Below are positions 43,015 to 52,976 of a DNA stretch of 64,000 bases, in pieces; position 1 is the first letter of the stretch; the number at the start of each line of letters is the position of its first letter. Below the pieces are notes generated by a model, which made no database searches, was not told the DNA's origin, and saw nothing but the letters and a program-made list of their open reading frames with translations. Made by a program: the position numbers and the translations under genes. The DNA is from Bacteroidales bacterium. Lineage in GTDB: Bacteria; Bacteroidota; Bacteroidia; Bacteroidales; UBA12077. The stretch is taken from positions 1-64,000 of the forward strand of contig JANQHE010000067.1 in the NCBI GenBank assembly GCA_028282785.1. The letters run 5' to 3'.

Positions 43015-45192
43015 TTATAAGTTTTCCAATATAAAATCAGTTATACGGGTAAATAAATGTAAACGAGTTGCCTTTCCTTTTATACTGTGCGCTTTATCCA
43101 CATAAAAGTGCATGTCGAATTGTTTATTAGCCTCAGCAAGCTTTCTTGACAATTCAATTGCATTCTGAAAATGTACATTATCGTCTGCGGTACCATGTAT
43201 CAACAAATATTTTCCCTGTAATTTTTCAACATGATTTAATGGAGAGTTTTGATCGTAACCATCAGGATTATCCTGTGGTAGCCCCATATAAAGTTCCGTA
43301 TAAATCGAATCGTAATATCTCCAGCTTGTTACAGGAGCAACCGCAATGGCCACTTCAAAAACCGAATTGCCTAAAAACAAACAGGACGTTGACATATAAC
43401 CACCATAACTCCATCCCCAGATTCCGGTTCTGTTTTCATCTATATAAGGAAGATTACTTAGATATTCCGCAGCTTCAATTTGGTCAATGGTTTCATATTT
43501 TCCTAACTGACCATATGTTATTTTTTTGAATTCTTCACCGCGCCCTCCGGTACCTCTATTGTCTACATAAACTACGATATATCCTTTTTGTACCAGCATT
43601 TGGTGCCATGCTAACCTACGAATCCAGGTGTCTCTAACTACCTGGGAGCCTGGTCCTCCGTACAAGAATACCAACAACGGATATTTTTTATTGGGATCAA
43701 AATTAGTTGGTTTAATCATTAATGCATTCAAATCCCATTCGCTTGAAGGTGTTTTAATTGACATAAATTCAATAGGAGCAAAATTGTAATCTTTAATTAC
43801 TTGCTTTAATTTTTCATTGTTTTCCAATACCCTGATTACTTTTCCTTTTTTATTATGAAGCGTAATATATTTTGGAGTGTTAAAACTGCTATAGGTATTG
43901 ATGTAATATTTAAAACCATTGCTGAATTTTGCACTATTAGTACCGGTTTTTTCTGATAATTTTTTCTTTTTAGAGCCATCTAATTTTACGGAATAAACTG
44001 CTCTATTTAAAGATGATTCTTCAGTTGATTGGTAATAAACCGTTTGGGTCTCATTATCAATGCCATAAAAATCAGTTACTTCCCATTCACCTTTTGTAAG
44101 CTGGGCGATGAATTTTCCATTTATATCATAAAGGTACAAATGGTTCCAACCATCCTTTTCACTATTAATTATAAAGTATTTGCCATCTACTGTAGTGGAC
44201 ATATACCAATCCTTTATACGGGTGATATAGTATTTATTTTTCTCTTCGTAAATGACTTTAGATTTTCCATCATCAGTATTTGCTATTAAAATTTCAATAT
44301 GGTTTTGTAAACGGTTTAATCTAATAATAGACAATTTATTATTTTCTGTTGTCCATTTTATTCTTGCAATATATTGGTCAGTTTCATTACCAATATCCAT
44401 GATTTTGGTTTCTTCAGTATTTAAATCATAAACATGAATACTTACAATAGAATTTTTTTCACCGGCTTTTGGATATTTAAATGCATAATTTTCAGGATAT
44501 AATTCATTATTATACTTTATCATATTAAATACTTTTACTTCGCTTTCATCAAACTTATAATAAGCAATTTTATCTCCATTTGGAGACCAGAAAAATGCCC
44601 TTGTAAAAGAATACTCTTCTTCATAAACCCAATCTGTTCCACCATTTATGATATGATTAAACTTACCGTCAAATGTAATTTGTTTTTCAATATTTGATTC
44701 CATATCTTTTATGAATATGTTATTATCCCTGACAAAGCCAACTTTTAGTGCGTTTGGAGAAAAATGAGCATATTTTTGTCTACCATTTTCACTTAGCTTT
44801 TGTAGTTTCTGACTGGAAATATCATAAATATAGTAATCTGCCGTATAAGATCTTCTGTAGATATACTCTGCATTTACAGCTAATAAAATTTTAGATTCAT
44901 CAGAAGAAAATTCATACGCTTTAATTTTAAAATCAGCTTCTATGGTATTAAAAGGTATATCAACGATTTCACCGGTTTTATAACTGTATTTAACAATTTT
45001 TCGATTTTCCTCCAAAGTTGTGAAATGCTCTCCATCGTTCATTGACCGTACCCCTTTAACATTCCTTTCAGAAAACTTATTATTTACATAAATGTCTTCT
45101 AACGTAATCTTTCTTTGAACTTGTTGGGCGTTAATGCCTAAAAATAAGGAGCTTAATAAAATTGAGATCAGGATAGTTTTAATATATTTCAT
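43015..45192 (-). CDS. S9 family dipeptidyl peptidase (DPP-IV type)
   Basis: 725 residues with a signal peptide (ILISILLSSLFLGINAQQ). The N-terminal beta-propeller (about 60-490) contains EEYSFTRAFFWSPNGDKIAYYKFDES, where the EE pair positions the substrate amino group in DPP-IV enzymes. The C-terminal hydrolase has the triad Ser in GWSYGG (about 594), Asp in ADDNV (about 668) and His in KAHSI (about 701). It should release X-Pro-type dipeptides from peptides in the periplasm or at the surface. It is a single gene, divergent from thrS and outside the island. Confidence 0.93.
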   Translation of the reverse strand: MKYIKTILISILLSSLFLGINAQQVQRKITLEDIYVNNKFSERNVKGVRSMNDGEHFTTLEENRKIVKYSYKTGEIVDIPFNTIEADFKIKAYEFSSDESKILLAVNAEYIYRRSYTADYYIYDISSQKLQKLSENGRQKYAHFSPNALKVGFVRDNNIFIKDMESNIEKQITFDGKFNHIINGGTDWVYEEEYSFTRAFFWSPNGDKIAYYKFDESEVKVFNMIKYNNELYPENYAFKYPKAGEKNSIVSIHVYDLNTEETKIMDIGNETDQYIARIKWTTENNKLSIIRLNRLQNHIEILIANTDDGKSKVIYEEKNKYYITRIKDWYMSTTVDGKYFIINSEKDGWNHLYLYDINGKFIAQLTKGEWEVTDFYGIDNETQTVYYQSTEESSLNRAVYSVKLDGSKKKKLSEKTGTNSAKFSNGFKYYINTYSSFNTPKYITLHNKKGKVIRVLENNEKLKQVIKDYNFAPIEFMSIKTPSSEWDLNALMIKPTNFDPNKKYPLLVFLYGGPGSQVVRDTWIRRLAWHQMLVQKGYIVVYVDNRGTGGRGEEFKKITYGQLGKYETIDQIEAAEYLSNLPYIDENRTGIWGWSYGGYMSTSCLFLGNSVFEVAIAVAPVTSWRYYDSIYTELYMGLPQDNPDGYDQNSPLNHVEKLQGKYLLIHGTADDNVHFQNAIELSRKLAEANKQFDMHFYVDKAHSIKGKATRLHLFTRITDFILENL

Positions 45193-45320
45193 AGCTTTAA
45201 TTTTAATAGTTTGACAATGCTATTAAACTGATGGTTTAAATTATTGTTAATAATAAAAATAGGTATTAAAAATAGCAATATTTATTAAAGATTTGCATCC
45301 CATTTTCTATAAAGAATTTA

Positions 45321-45328
45321 TATCTTTG
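45321..45328 (+). promoter_or_regulatory. Promoter -7 element of the thrS operon
   Basis: TATCTTTG (TAnnTTTG) 28 bases before the thrS ATG, with a TTG at 45294-45296 as a loosely spaced -33 candidate. Confidence 0.5.
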
Positions 45329-45355
45329 CAAACTTGAAATTGAAAAAAAGTAAAA

Positions 45356-47308
45356 ATGGTTAAAATTACATTACCAGACGGATCAGTACGAGAATTTAAT
45401 AATGCAGTATCGGGTTACGATATTGCAAACGATATAAGTCCAAGATTAGCAAAAGAAGTTTTATCAATTACGGTAAATGATGAGATCTGGGATCTTCAAA
45501 GACCAATTGAAGCGGATTCCAATATTAAACTACATAAATGGGATGAAGAGGAAGGTAAGCATGCATTTTGGCATTCATCGGCCCATTTAATGGCTGAAGC
45601 CTTAGAGGCGTTGTATCCCGGAATTAAATTCGGGATTGGTCCAAGTATTGAAAATGGTTTTTATTATGATGTAGATTTGCCGGAAGGAAAAGTAATTACA
45701 GATGCTGATTTTGGTAAAATCGAAGCTAAAATGAAAGAGTTAGCTCAACAAAAGAATGAATATAACAGAAGTGAAGTAGCTAAAACGGAAGCTTTGGAAT
45801 TTTACTCTAAAAAAGGAGATGAATATAAAGTTGAACTAATTAATGAATTGGAAGACGGAACCATTACTTTTTACAAACATGGTAATTTTACCGATTTGTG
45901 TAAAGGACCGCACTTGCCAAATACAGGATTAATTAAAGCAATAAAAATATTGAGTGTAGCCGGAGCATATTGGAGAGGAGATGAAACAAGAAAACAATTA
46001 ACTCGCGTATATGGTATTACTTTTCCAAAGCAAAAAATGCTTGAGGAATATTTACTATTGCTTGAAGAAGCAAAGAAGCGAGATCATCGTAAAATTGGTA
46101 AAGAACTGGAATTGTTTGCCTTTTCTCAAAGGGTAGGCCAAGGCTTACCTCTTTGGTTACCAAAAGGAGCCCAATTAAGAGAACGTTTAGAAAACTTTTT
46201 GAAAAAAATCCAAAAAAGATATGGTTACCAGCAGGTAATTGCTCCACATATTGGATTAAAAGACCTATGGATAACTTCAGGACATTATGAAAAATATGGA
46301 AAGGATTCTTTCCAGCCTATTCATACCCCGGCAGAAGGAGAAGAATTCTTGCTAAAACCAATGAACTGTCCGCATCATTGCGAAATATATAAGGCTAAAC
46401 AGCACTCATACAAGGATTTGCCAATTCGTTATGCTGAGTTCGGTACAGTTTATCGCTATGAGCAAAGCGGAGAATTACACGGTTTAACTCGTGTACGAGG
46501 ATTTACGCAAGATGATGCTCATATTTTCTGTCGTCCTGATCAATTAAAAGATGAGTTTAAAAAAGTAATGGACATTATTTTTATCATCTTTAATGCATTG
46601 GATTTTAAGAATTTTGTGGCACAGGTATCATTAAGGCATCAAACGGATCATTCTAAATATATTGGAACTGAAGAAAATTGGGAAAAAGCGGAAACTGCAA
46701 TTCTGGAAGCTGTTAAAGAAAAAGATCTTAATTATGTGGTTGAATATGATGAAGCTGCGTTCTATGGCCCTAAACTGGATTTTATGGTTAAGGATGCATT
46801 AGGTCGTCAATGGCAGTTAGGAACTATTCAGGTTGATTACAATTTGCCGGAACGTTTTGATTTGACATATGTAGGTTCTGATAATCAGAAGCACAGACCC
46901 GTAATGATTCATAGAGCTCCATTCGGATCAATGGAACGTTTTGTTGCTGTGTTAATTGAACATACTGCCGGAAAATTTCCGTTATGGTTAACACCAGAGC
47001 AAGCAGTTATACTTCCTATCAGCGAAAAATATAACGATTATGCAAAAAAAGTTTTGAATTTCCTAAATAATTACGATATTCGCACTTTAATTGATGATCG
47101 TAACGAGAAGATAGGCAAAAAGATACGTGATAATGAGTTAAAACGTATTCCTTATCTTCTAATTGTTGGTGAAAAAGAGTTTGAAAATGAGGCAGTTTCG
47201 GTTCGTATCCAGGGAGAAGGAGATAAAGGAGTTATGGAACTGGGCGAATTTGCAAAATTTATAAATAAAGAAGTTAAAGCTCAAACTGAGAATTACAAAA
47301 TAAATTAA
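45356..47308 (+). CDS. thrS: Threonyl-tRNA synthetase
   Basis: 650 residues, full length. A TGS domain (about 1-60: [20 protein letters not shown]) is followed by the editing domain with its [11 protein letters not shown] zinc-type motif (about 75), then the class II catalytic core with [12 protein letters not shown] (zinc Cys/His), a motif 2 Arg in [17 protein letters not shown] and motif 3 GSMERF. The C-terminal anticodon-binding domain ends [11 protein letters not shown]. It charges tRNA-Thr in the cytoplasm and heads the conserved thrS-infC-rpmI-rplT operon. Confidence 0.98.
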   Translation: MVKITLPDGSVREFNNAVSGYDIANDISPRLAKEVLSITVNDEIWDLQRPIEADSNIKLHKWDEEEGKHAFWHSSAHLMAEALEALYPGIKFGIGPSIENGFYYDVDLPEGKVITDADFGKIEAKMKELAQQKNEYNRSEVAKTEALEFYSKKGDEYKVELINELEDGTITFYKHGNFTDLCKGPHLPNTGLIKAIKILSVAGAYWRGDETRKQLTRVYGITFPKQKMLEEYLLLLEEAKKRDHRKIGKELELFAFSQRVGQGLPLWLPKGAQLRERLENFLKKIQKRYGYQQVIAPHIGLKDLWITSGHYEKYGKDSFQPIHTPAEGEEFLLKPMNCPHHCEIYKAKQHSYKDLPIRYAEFGTVYRYEQSGELHGLTRVRGFTQDDAHIFCRPDQLKDEFKKVMDIIFIIFNALDFKNFVAQVSLRHQTDHSKYIGTEENWEKAETAILEAVKEKDLNYVVEYDEAAFYGPKLDFMVKDALGRQWQLGTIQVDYNLPERFDLTYVGSDNQKHRPVMIHRAPFGSMERFVAVLIEHTAGKFPLWLTPEQAVILPISEKYNDYAKKVLNFLNNYDIRTLIDDRNEKIGKKIRDNELKRIPYLLIVGEKEFENEAVSVRIQGEGDKGVMELGEFAKFINKEVKAQTENYKIN

Positions 47309-47337
47309 TTATTAACTAAAATTAGGAGGATTTAGTC

Positions 47338-47895
47338 ATAGCAGGACCAAGACAAAGAAGGCCTTTTAAAAAAGAAGAGCCGGCACACAGAATCAATAAT
47401 AATATACGTGCAAGAGCTGTTCGCCTTGTTGGTGACAATATTGAAAAATCAGACATCTATTCAATTCAGGATGCATTAAAATTAGCAGATGAGTTAGAGT
47501 TAGATCTAGTAGAAATATCACCTAATGCCGATCCACCGGTATGTAAAATAATTGATTATCAGAAGTTTCTTTATCAACAAAAGAAGAAGCAAAAAGAGCT
47601 AAAAGCAAAAACACAAAAAGTTGTGTTGAAAGAAATAAGATTTGGGCCACAAACTGATGAGCATGATTATCAGTTTAAACTGAAGCATGCTATTAAGTTC
47701 TTAGAAGATGGTGCTAAAGTAAAAGCATTTGTGTTTTTCAAGGGGAGATCAATTTTATTTAAAGAGCAGGGAGAGATTCTCTTATTAAGATTGGCACAAG
47801 ATTTAGAGGAACATGGAAAAGTTGAACAAATGCCGAAACTTGAAGGGAAAAGAATGATCATGTTCATTTCTCCTAAAACAGTGAAGAAGAAATAA
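47338..47895 (+). CDS. infC: Translation initiation factor IF-3, apparent AUA start
   Basis: About 185 residues. The conserved N-terminus ([30 protein letters not shown]) begins directly after an ATA at 47338-47340, which is seven bases after a perfect AGGAGGA (47324-47330). No ATG, GTG or TTG fits in frame upstream. The C-terminal domain ([31 protein letters not shown]) is complete. IF-3 discriminates against non-AUG starts and limits its own synthesis through an AUU start in E. coli; a rare AUA start here would give the same autogenous control. Second gene of the thrS operon. Confidence 0.93.
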   Translation: MAGPRQRRPFKKEEPAHRINNNIRARAVRLVGDNIEKSDIYSIQDALKLADELELDLVEISPNADPPVCKIIDYQKFLYQQKKKQKELKAKTQKVVLKEIRFGPQTDEHDYQFKLKHAIKFLEDGAKVKAFVFFKGRSILFKEQGEILLLRLAQDLEEHGKVEQMPKLEGKRMIMFISPKTVKKK

Positions 47896-47923
47896 TTATT
47901 TTAATTATAAATTAGAAAGTAAA

Positions 47924-48121
47924 ATGCCAAAGATGAAGACTAAAGCCGGAGCTAAAAAACGATTTAGCTTAACCGGCACAGGGAAGATTAAAAGAAAACA
48001 TGCTTTTAAAAGTCACATTTTAACTAAAAAGACTATTAAGCAGAAAAGGAATTTAACTGCTACCGGTCTGGTTCATACTGCTGACGAACAAAACATTAAG
48101 AAATGTTTAGCAATGAAGTAA
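47924..48121 (+). CDS. rpmI: Ribosomal protein bL35
   Basis: 65 residues, complete: [24 protein letters not shown] and the basic [16 protein letters not shown] segment are diagnostic. It lies 28 bases after infC and about 100 bases before rplT, in the standard order. Confidence 0.97.
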   Translation: MPKMKTKAGAKKRFSLTGTGKIKRKHAFKSHILTKKTIKQKRNLTATGLVHTADEQNIKKCLAMK

Positions 48122-48223
48122 TCTTTTAATTGGAATTATTAAATTAGTATTTAACCAGGATGAATTAGCCGAAATAAGAGTCGAGAAGTTGTCGGCCGCT
48201 AATCGTTCACAAAACAAAGAATT

Positions 48224-48571
48224 ATGCCAAGATCGGTAAACTCAGTAGCTTCAAGAGCTAGAAGAAAGAAAATTTTAAAGCATACCAAAGGATATTTTGG
48301 TAGAAGGAGCAATGTTTGGACAGTTGCTAAAAATGCGTACGAAAAAGGTTTACAATACGCATACAGGGACAGAAAAACTAAGAAAAGAAACTTTAGAGCA
48401 TTGTGGATTCAAAGAATCAATGCTGGTGTAAGAGAACATGGAATGTCTTACTCTGATTTTATGGGTAAATTAAACAAAAAAGGTATTGCATTAAACAGAA
48501 AAGTATTAGCAGATTTAGCAATGAATCACCCAAAAGCATTTGCTGAAGTGGTTAAAACAGTTAAGAAATAA
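48224..48571 (+). CDS. rplT: Ribosomal protein bL20
   Basis: 115 residues, complete: [47 protein letters not shown] and RRINAG-type [14 protein letters not shown] are classic L20. It binds 23S rRNA early in assembly and in several bacteria represses its own operon. The 102-base gap upstream contains no obvious L20-binding pseudoknot that I can verify. A strong terminator follows. Confidence 0.98.
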   Translation: MPRSVNSVASRARRKKILKHTKGYFGRRSNVWTVAKNAYEKGLQYAYRDRKTKKRNFRALWIQRINAGVREHGMSYSDFMGKLNKKGIALNRKVLADLAMNHPKAFAEVVKTVKK

Positions 48572-48597
48572 TATAATTTCTAAGAATATATCTCTTT

Positions 48598-48624
48598 AGG
48601 GAAGCTAAAATGCTTCCCTTTTTT
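48598..48624 (+). terminator. Terminator of the thrS-infC-rpmI-rplT operon
   Basis: AGGGAAGC and GCTTCCCT pair perfectly around a six-base loop and are followed by seven T. Confidence 0.92.
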
Positions 48625-48679
48625 TATATTTACACCTCTAAACCTGATGAAAATGTCCAAAAAGAACGAAAATAAAAAT

Positions 48680-48799
48680 TTGCCACTAAAACACCAAGAC
48701 TCGAAAATCCACAAAAATCTATTAATCAATACATTATAGTTTTGTGAGATTTTGTGTTTTTGTGCCCCTGCCTGTCGGCAGGCAGGTTTGTGGCGAAAA
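48680..48799. repeat. REP-like element with CCTGCCTG/CAGGCAGG palindrome
   Basis: The palindrome CCTGCCTG-TCG-GCAGGCAGG-type (48768-48786) is embedded in a longer imperfect repeat with GCCACTAAAACACCAAGAC on one side and TTTTGTGTTTTTGTGCC on the other. This style of interspersed element is common between genes in Bacteroidota; no reading frame is associated. Confidence 0.6.
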
Positions 48800-48909
48800 T
48801 CAATCTTTTTAGACACCCTCATCAAGGTTTAAATCGGATTAACATTTTTTAAGAATTATTTTATAAGCATTTGTAAGGATTTAAATATCTTGCGAACTAA
48901 CTAATCGAA

Positions 48910-49626
48910 ATGAAAATAGCAATAGTAGGATACGGTAAAATGGGAAAGGAGATAGAGCGAATAGCTTTAAACCGAGGCCATCAGGTAGTTTTAAAAATTG
49001 ATGAAAATAATATCAACGAAATTTCTCTTGATAACTTTAAAGATGTAGATGTAGCTATAGAGTTTTCTGCTCCACAAAGTGCATTCAGCAATATTATGAT
49101 GTTACTTGATTATAAGGTACCTACGGTAAGCGGAACTACCGGATGGATTGATAAGTTGGAATTGGTAAAGGAAAGATGTGAAAAGGAAAGCGTAACATTC
49201 TTTTATGCTTCTAATTTTAGTATTGGTGTAAATCTGTTTTTTAAATTGAATGAGCATTTGGCAAAAATGATGGATCAATACCCAAATTATCATGTTTTAA
49301 TCGAAGAAACTCACCATACACAAAAGTTAGATGCACCGAGCGGAACAGCTATTACTCTAGCTGATGGACTTATAGAAAACTTAGAATCAAAGAAAAAATG
49401 GGAAAAGGAAAATTCTGATTCACAAGATTCAATTGCAATTAAATCTTATAGAGAAGGAAAAGTACCGGGAAATCATAAAATAATATATGAATCTTCCTTT
49501 GATAAAATAATGATAGAACATAATGCAAAAAGTCGTGAGGGATTTGCATTAGGAGCGGTTTTAGCTGCTGAATTCATTAAAGATAAAAATGGATATTTTA
49601 CGATGGACGAATTACTCAAAGTATAA
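48910..49626 (+). CDS. dapB: 4-Hydroxy-tetrahydrodipicolinate reductase
   Basis: 238 residues. The N-terminal dinucleotide fold MKIAIVGYGKMGKEIERIA, the VSGTTGW loop, FYASNFSIGVNLFFKL and the catalytic/substrate segment EETHHTQKLDAPSGTA are all present. It reduces the lysine/diaminopimelate precursor in the cytoplasm. The C-terminal HNAKSREGFALGAVLAAEFI is standard. It is followed 16 bases later by lepB, a pairing common in this phylum. Confidence 0.97.
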   Translation: MKIAIVGYGKMGKEIERIALNRGHQVVLKIDENNINEISLDNFKDVDVAIEFSAPQSAFSNIMMLLDYKVPTVSGTTGWIDKLELVKERCEKESVTFFYASNFSIGVNLFFKLNEHLAKMMDQYPNYHVLIEETHHTQKLDAPSGTAITLADGLIENLESKKKWEKENSDSQDSIAIKSYREGKVPGNHKIIYESSFDKIMIEHNAKSREGFALGAVLAAEFIKDKNGYFTMDELLKV

Positions 49627-49642
49627 AAACAACCTAAATACA

Positions 49643-51052
49643 ATGACAATAAAAGAATTTTTAAAAAACAAGTACTTTAGATTCGGTTTAGCCTTAACTA
49701 TTTATATTTTATGGGTAATCTGGATTAAAAACTTCTGGTTTTTATTTGGTATACCTGTAATTATTGATATGCATCTGACCAAATTAGTTAACTGGACTTT
49801 TTGGAAAAAACGCGGTGAAATAAAAAAGAAAAATACATTAATCGAATGGATTGATGCATTAATTTTTGCTGTAATTGCTGCAACGTTAATTAGAATGTTT
49901 TTAATTGAAGCTTACACTATACCGACATCTTCAATGGAAAAAACATTACTTGTTGGTGACTATCTGTTTGTTAGTAAAGTAAGTTATGGCCCGAAATTGC
50001 CAAATACCCCGATTTCATTTCCTTTTGCACATCATACATTACCTCTGACAAAGTATAAGAGATCTTATGTTGAATGGATAAAACGGCCATATAAAAGAAT
50101 TGCAGGCTTTGGTGATATAAAACGAAACGATATCGTTGTGTTTAATTTTCCTGCCGGTGATACGGTAGTATTGGAAATGCAGGAACAGGATTATTATGCT
50201 ATTACGCGTAATTATGCTGATGAATTGAAACGTCGTGATATTCAGTATGGTAATCCAATAAAATCACTTGATGATTATAAAGTGATTGCAAGAAAATACA
50301 TTTGGGATCAATTTAATATGACTATTCGTCCGGTAGATAAGCGAGAGAATTATATTAAAAGATGTGTTGCTTTACCGGGTGATAGTATAAAAATTGATCA
50401 TGGACAAGTTTATGTTAACAATGAAAAACAAGAGCATTTTGAAAAAATGCAGTATGATTATTATGTTAAAACAAATGGAAAACAAATAAATTCAAAACAT
50501 TTTGAAAGATTAAATATTGCAGTAGATGATAGAAGATTTATTACGTCAAGTTCAATGTATGAGTTACCATTGACCAGTGAAAATGTTGATAACTTAAAAG
50601 AGTTTTCTAATGTAACTGCAGTTACAAAGTATGAAAATACCAATATAAATATTGCGAATATTTCAATCTTTCCATTTAGTTCAAATTATCCGTGGACAGA
50701 AGACAACTTTGGACCATTATATGTTCCAAAGAAAGGAGCAACAATTAATTTAAATACTGATAACCTGCCGCTTTATAAACGAATTATCGAAACCTATGAG
50801 GGAAATGTGTTAAAAGTGGATGGTTCAATTATTTATATCAACGGAGAAATAGTAAATTCATATACTTTCAAAATGGATTATTATTTCATGATGGGAGATA
50901 ACCGCCATAATTCGGCAGACTCAAGATATTGGGGGTTTGTACCGGAAGATCATATTGTTGGTAAAGCTGTATTTATTTGGTTATCTCTAGATAAGGATAA
51001 ATCATTCTTAAGTAAGATTCGTTGGAACAGAATGTTTTCATTAATACATTAA
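49643..51052 (+). CDS. lepB: Signal peptidase I
   Basis: 469 residues from the ATG at 49643; an upstream in-frame ATG at 49589 lies inside dapB. Two N-terminal membrane helices (about 12-30 and 68-90) precede the catalytic Ser in PTSSMEKTLLVGDYLFVSK and Lys in NYIKRCVALPGDSIKI. Box E GDNRHNSADSRYWGFVPEDHIVG is intact. The protein is longer than in E. coli because of inserts between the boxes, usual for Bacteroidota. It removes signal peptides from exported proteins, such as those of the 3-15 kb cluster. Confidence 0.95.
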   Translation: MTIKEFLKNKYFRFGLALTIYILWVIWIKNFWFLFGIPVIIDMHLTKLVNWTFWKKRGEIKKKNTLIEWIDALIFAVIAATLIRMFLIEAYTIPTSSMEKTLLVGDYLFVSKVSYGPKLPNTPISFPFAHHTLPLTKYKRSYVEWIKRPYKRIAGFGDIKRNDIVVFNFPAGDTVVLEMQEQDYYAITRNYADELKRRDIQYGNPIKSLDDYKVIARKYIWDQFNMTIRPVDKRENYIKRCVALPGDSIKIDHGQVYVNNEKQEHFEKMQYDYYVKTNGKQINSKHFERLNIAVDDRRFITSSSMYELPLTSENVDNLKEFSNVTAVTKYENTNINIANISIFPFSSNYPWTEDNFGPLYVPKKGATINLNTDNLPLYKRIIETYEGNVLKVDGSIIYINGEIVNSYTFKMDYYFMMGDNRHNSADSRYWGFVPEDHIVGKAVFIWLSLDKDKSFLSKIRWNRMFSLIH

Positions 51053-51063
51053 TAAATTACATA

Positions 51064-51100
51064 TATCTTTGTACCGGGTAGATTTCTACCCGGTATTTTT
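51064..51100. terminator. lepB terminator overlapping the wbqC promoter
   Basis: ACCGGGTAGA-TT-TCTACCCGGT (51073-51094) is a perfect 10-bp stem followed by ATTTTT. A TATCTTTG -7 promoter element (51064-51071) sits directly upstream, so the hairpin lies in the leader of the next gene as well. Confidence 0.85.
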
Positions 51101-51106
51101 GTAGTT

Positions 51107-51748
51107 ATGAATAATCTGGTCTTATTATCTACAGCATATTTGGCGCCTATTCAATATTATTCCAAGTTTTTATTGTACGATGAAATTTATATTGAAGTAC
51201 ACGAAAATTACCCAAAACAAACTTACCGTAATAGATGTAAGATTTATGGAGCCAATGGAGAGCTATCACTTTCCATTCCCGTAAAAAAGCTTGATATAAA
51301 GGTGAAAACAAAAGATATTTTGATTGATTACGATACAAACTGGCGGAAATTGCATTGGAAATCAATAGAATCGGCTTATCGATCATCACCTTTTTTTGAG
51401 TATTATCAAGACGATTTTATGCCGTTTTATGAAAAAAAATACAAGTATTTAATAGATTTAAATACCGATTTACAACTCATGATTCTAGAACATTTGGACT
51501 ATGATGTTAAGATAAATAAAACAGAAGCGTATAAAACTGATCATGAAATTGGAGTTGATGATTTCAGAAATAAAATCCATCCAAAATTAAATATCAACGA
51601 TGATCAATTCAAAATTAAAAGCTATACTCAGGTGTTTAAACAAAAACTAGGATTTGTTCCTAACCTTAGTATTATTGATTTATTATTTAATGAAGGGCCC
51701 AATACCCTTGAGACTCTTAAAAGTTTTAACAGCGAGGTAATTAGTTAA
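51107..51748 (+). CDS. WbqC-like family protein
   Basis: 213 residues. LLSTAYLAPIQYYSKFLLYDEIYIE, YPKQTYRNRCKIYGANGELSLSIPVKK and NWRKLHWKSIESAYRSSPFFEYYQDDF are the conserved WbqC pattern. Members are linked to glycan or lipid-carrier pathways but the reaction is not established. Soluble, no signal peptide. It is often beside lepB in this phylum. Confidence 0.93.
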   Translation: MNNLVLLSTAYLAPIQYYSKFLLYDEIYIEVHENYPKQTYRNRCKIYGANGELSLSIPVKKLDIKVKTKDILIDYDTNWRKLHWKSIESAYRSSPFFEYYQDDFMPFYEKKYKYLIDLNTDLQLMILEHLDYDVKINKTEAYKTDHEIGVDDFRNKIHPKLNINDDQFKIKSYTQVFKQKLGFVPNLSIIDLLFNEGPNTLETLKSFNSEVIS

Positions 51749-51819
51749 TAAAAAATTTTTTAAAATTCCTTTTTTAATTAACTTTAGCCACAATTTTTAA
51801 CAGAAACCAGAAATTTGAA

Positions 51820-52194
51820 ATGAACAGCCTTGTAATTCAAAAGACAGACTCAACACCTGAAATTTCGTTTTTACAAAAGGGAGAACTAAAAATTACCGGA
51901 AGATCTTTACCCGAAGACGTTCATAAATTCTATGATCCGTTAATCGACTGGGTAAAACAATTAAATGTTGAAAAAGTAAAAGTTGATTTAAAGCTTGAAT
52001 ATCTTAATACTTCTTCTACAAAAAAAATATTGAATCTTTTGATCGCACTTGATGAAAATGAGAAGGTCAGTGAGATAAATATCAATTGGTATTATGAGTT
52101 TGATGATTTGGAAATGGAAGATTTAGGCTCAGTATATGAAGATGAACTAAATAGGGCTAGATTTCACTTTATCGAAGGCGTGGATATATTTTAA
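51820..52194 (+). CDS. SiaC/DUF1987 family regulatory phosphoprotein
   Basis: 124 residues. TPEISFLQKGELKITGRSLPEDVHKFYDP and LEYLNTSSTKKILNLLIALDEN are the DUF1987 signature; the Ser/Thr cluster in NTSSTKK is the phosphorylation site region of SiaC, which is controlled by a SiaB-type kinase and SiaA-type phosphatase in Pseudomonas. No kinase or phosphatase is adjacent. A bidirectional terminator follows. Confidence 0.9.
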   Translation: MNSLVIQKTDSTPEISFLQKGELKITGRSLPEDVHKFYDPLIDWVKQLNVEKVKVDLKLEYLNTSSTKKILNLLIALDENEKVSEININWYYEFDDLEMEDLGSVYEDELNRARFHFIEGVDIF

Positions 52195-52212
52195 AACTGT
52201 ATACGTTTAAAT

Positions 52213-52248
52213 AAAAAAAGAACTGCAACAAATCGCAGTTCTTTTTTT
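52213..52248. terminator. Bidirectional terminator between DUF1987 and rsmI
   Basis: AAAAAAAGAACTGC and GCAGTTCTTTTTTT pair over 14 bp with an eight-base loop, between convergent genes. Confidence 0.92.
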
Positions 52249-52268
52249 ATATTTAAGAAACTCAGATT

Positions 52269-52976
52269 TTAATATTTGTGTATTAAAAATATAGTAGGGC
52301 GTTTGTGTAAATTCGGAACACCCTTTTTCCATTCTTTAGCCGTTTTAGTTTTAATAAACTCACTTTCCAGGGTAATATCAGCGGCAATACAAATTCTTGT
52401 TTCCGGGCTGCAGGTTGATAAAATATCCTCTAACATATGCTGGTTACGATACGGAGCTTCGATAAATAGTTGTGTTTGGTTTTCTGCCTGAGAACGTCGT
52501 TCCAGTTCTTTAATTCGCTTTGTCCGATCATGTTTTTTTATTGGCAGGTAACCTACAAAGGCAAAACTCTGCCCATTTAACCCTGAGGCCATTACAGACA
52601 ATAAAACAGATGATGGCCCCACTAACGGAACCACTGGAATATTATTACGATGTGCAATTGCAACAATATCAGCACCCGGATCGGCAACTCCGGGAGTACC
52701 AGCTTCAGAAATGATTCCGATATTTTGATTTTCTTTTATGGCACTTAAATAAGAATCATATTCTTCAGGCGATGAATGTTTGTTTAATTCATAAAACCTA
52801 AGATCATCAATTTTAGTTTTAATACCTGCTTTGATTAGATATCGACGGGCAGTCTTAATATTTTCTACTATATAATGCTTTGTCGAATTAATGATATCAA
52901 CAATATGTTTTGGAATTACATTTTCTACAGGGCTGTCACCAAGGGTGGTCGGAATTAAATAAACTTTAGCATCCAT
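52269..52976 (-). CDS. rsmI: RsmI-like SAM-dependent methyltransferase (tetrapyrrole methylase fold)
   Basis: 235 residues. VYLIPTTLGDSP at the N-terminus, GIISEAGTPGVADPGADIV and PVVPLVGPSSVLLSVMASGLNG are the SAM-pocket motifs of the RsmI branch; LFIEAPYRNQHMLEDIL follows. RsmI 2'-O-methylates C1402 of 16S rRNA. The protein is somewhat shorter than E. coli RsmI, lacking the C-terminal domain, as is usual for the second, compact homologue in Bacteroidota, so the exact target is less certain. Confidence 0.85.
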   Translation of the reverse strand: MDAKVYLIPTTLGDSPVENVIPKHIVDIINSTKHYIVENIKTARRYLIKAGIKTKIDDLRFYELNKHSSPEEYDSYLSAIKENQNIGIISEAGTPGVADPGADIVAIAHRNNIPVVPLVGPSSVLLSVMASGLNGQSFAFVGYLPIKKHDRTKRIKELERRSQAENQTQLFIEAPYRNQHMLEDILSTCSPETRICIAADITLESEFIKTKTAKEWKKGVPNLHKRPTIFLIHKY

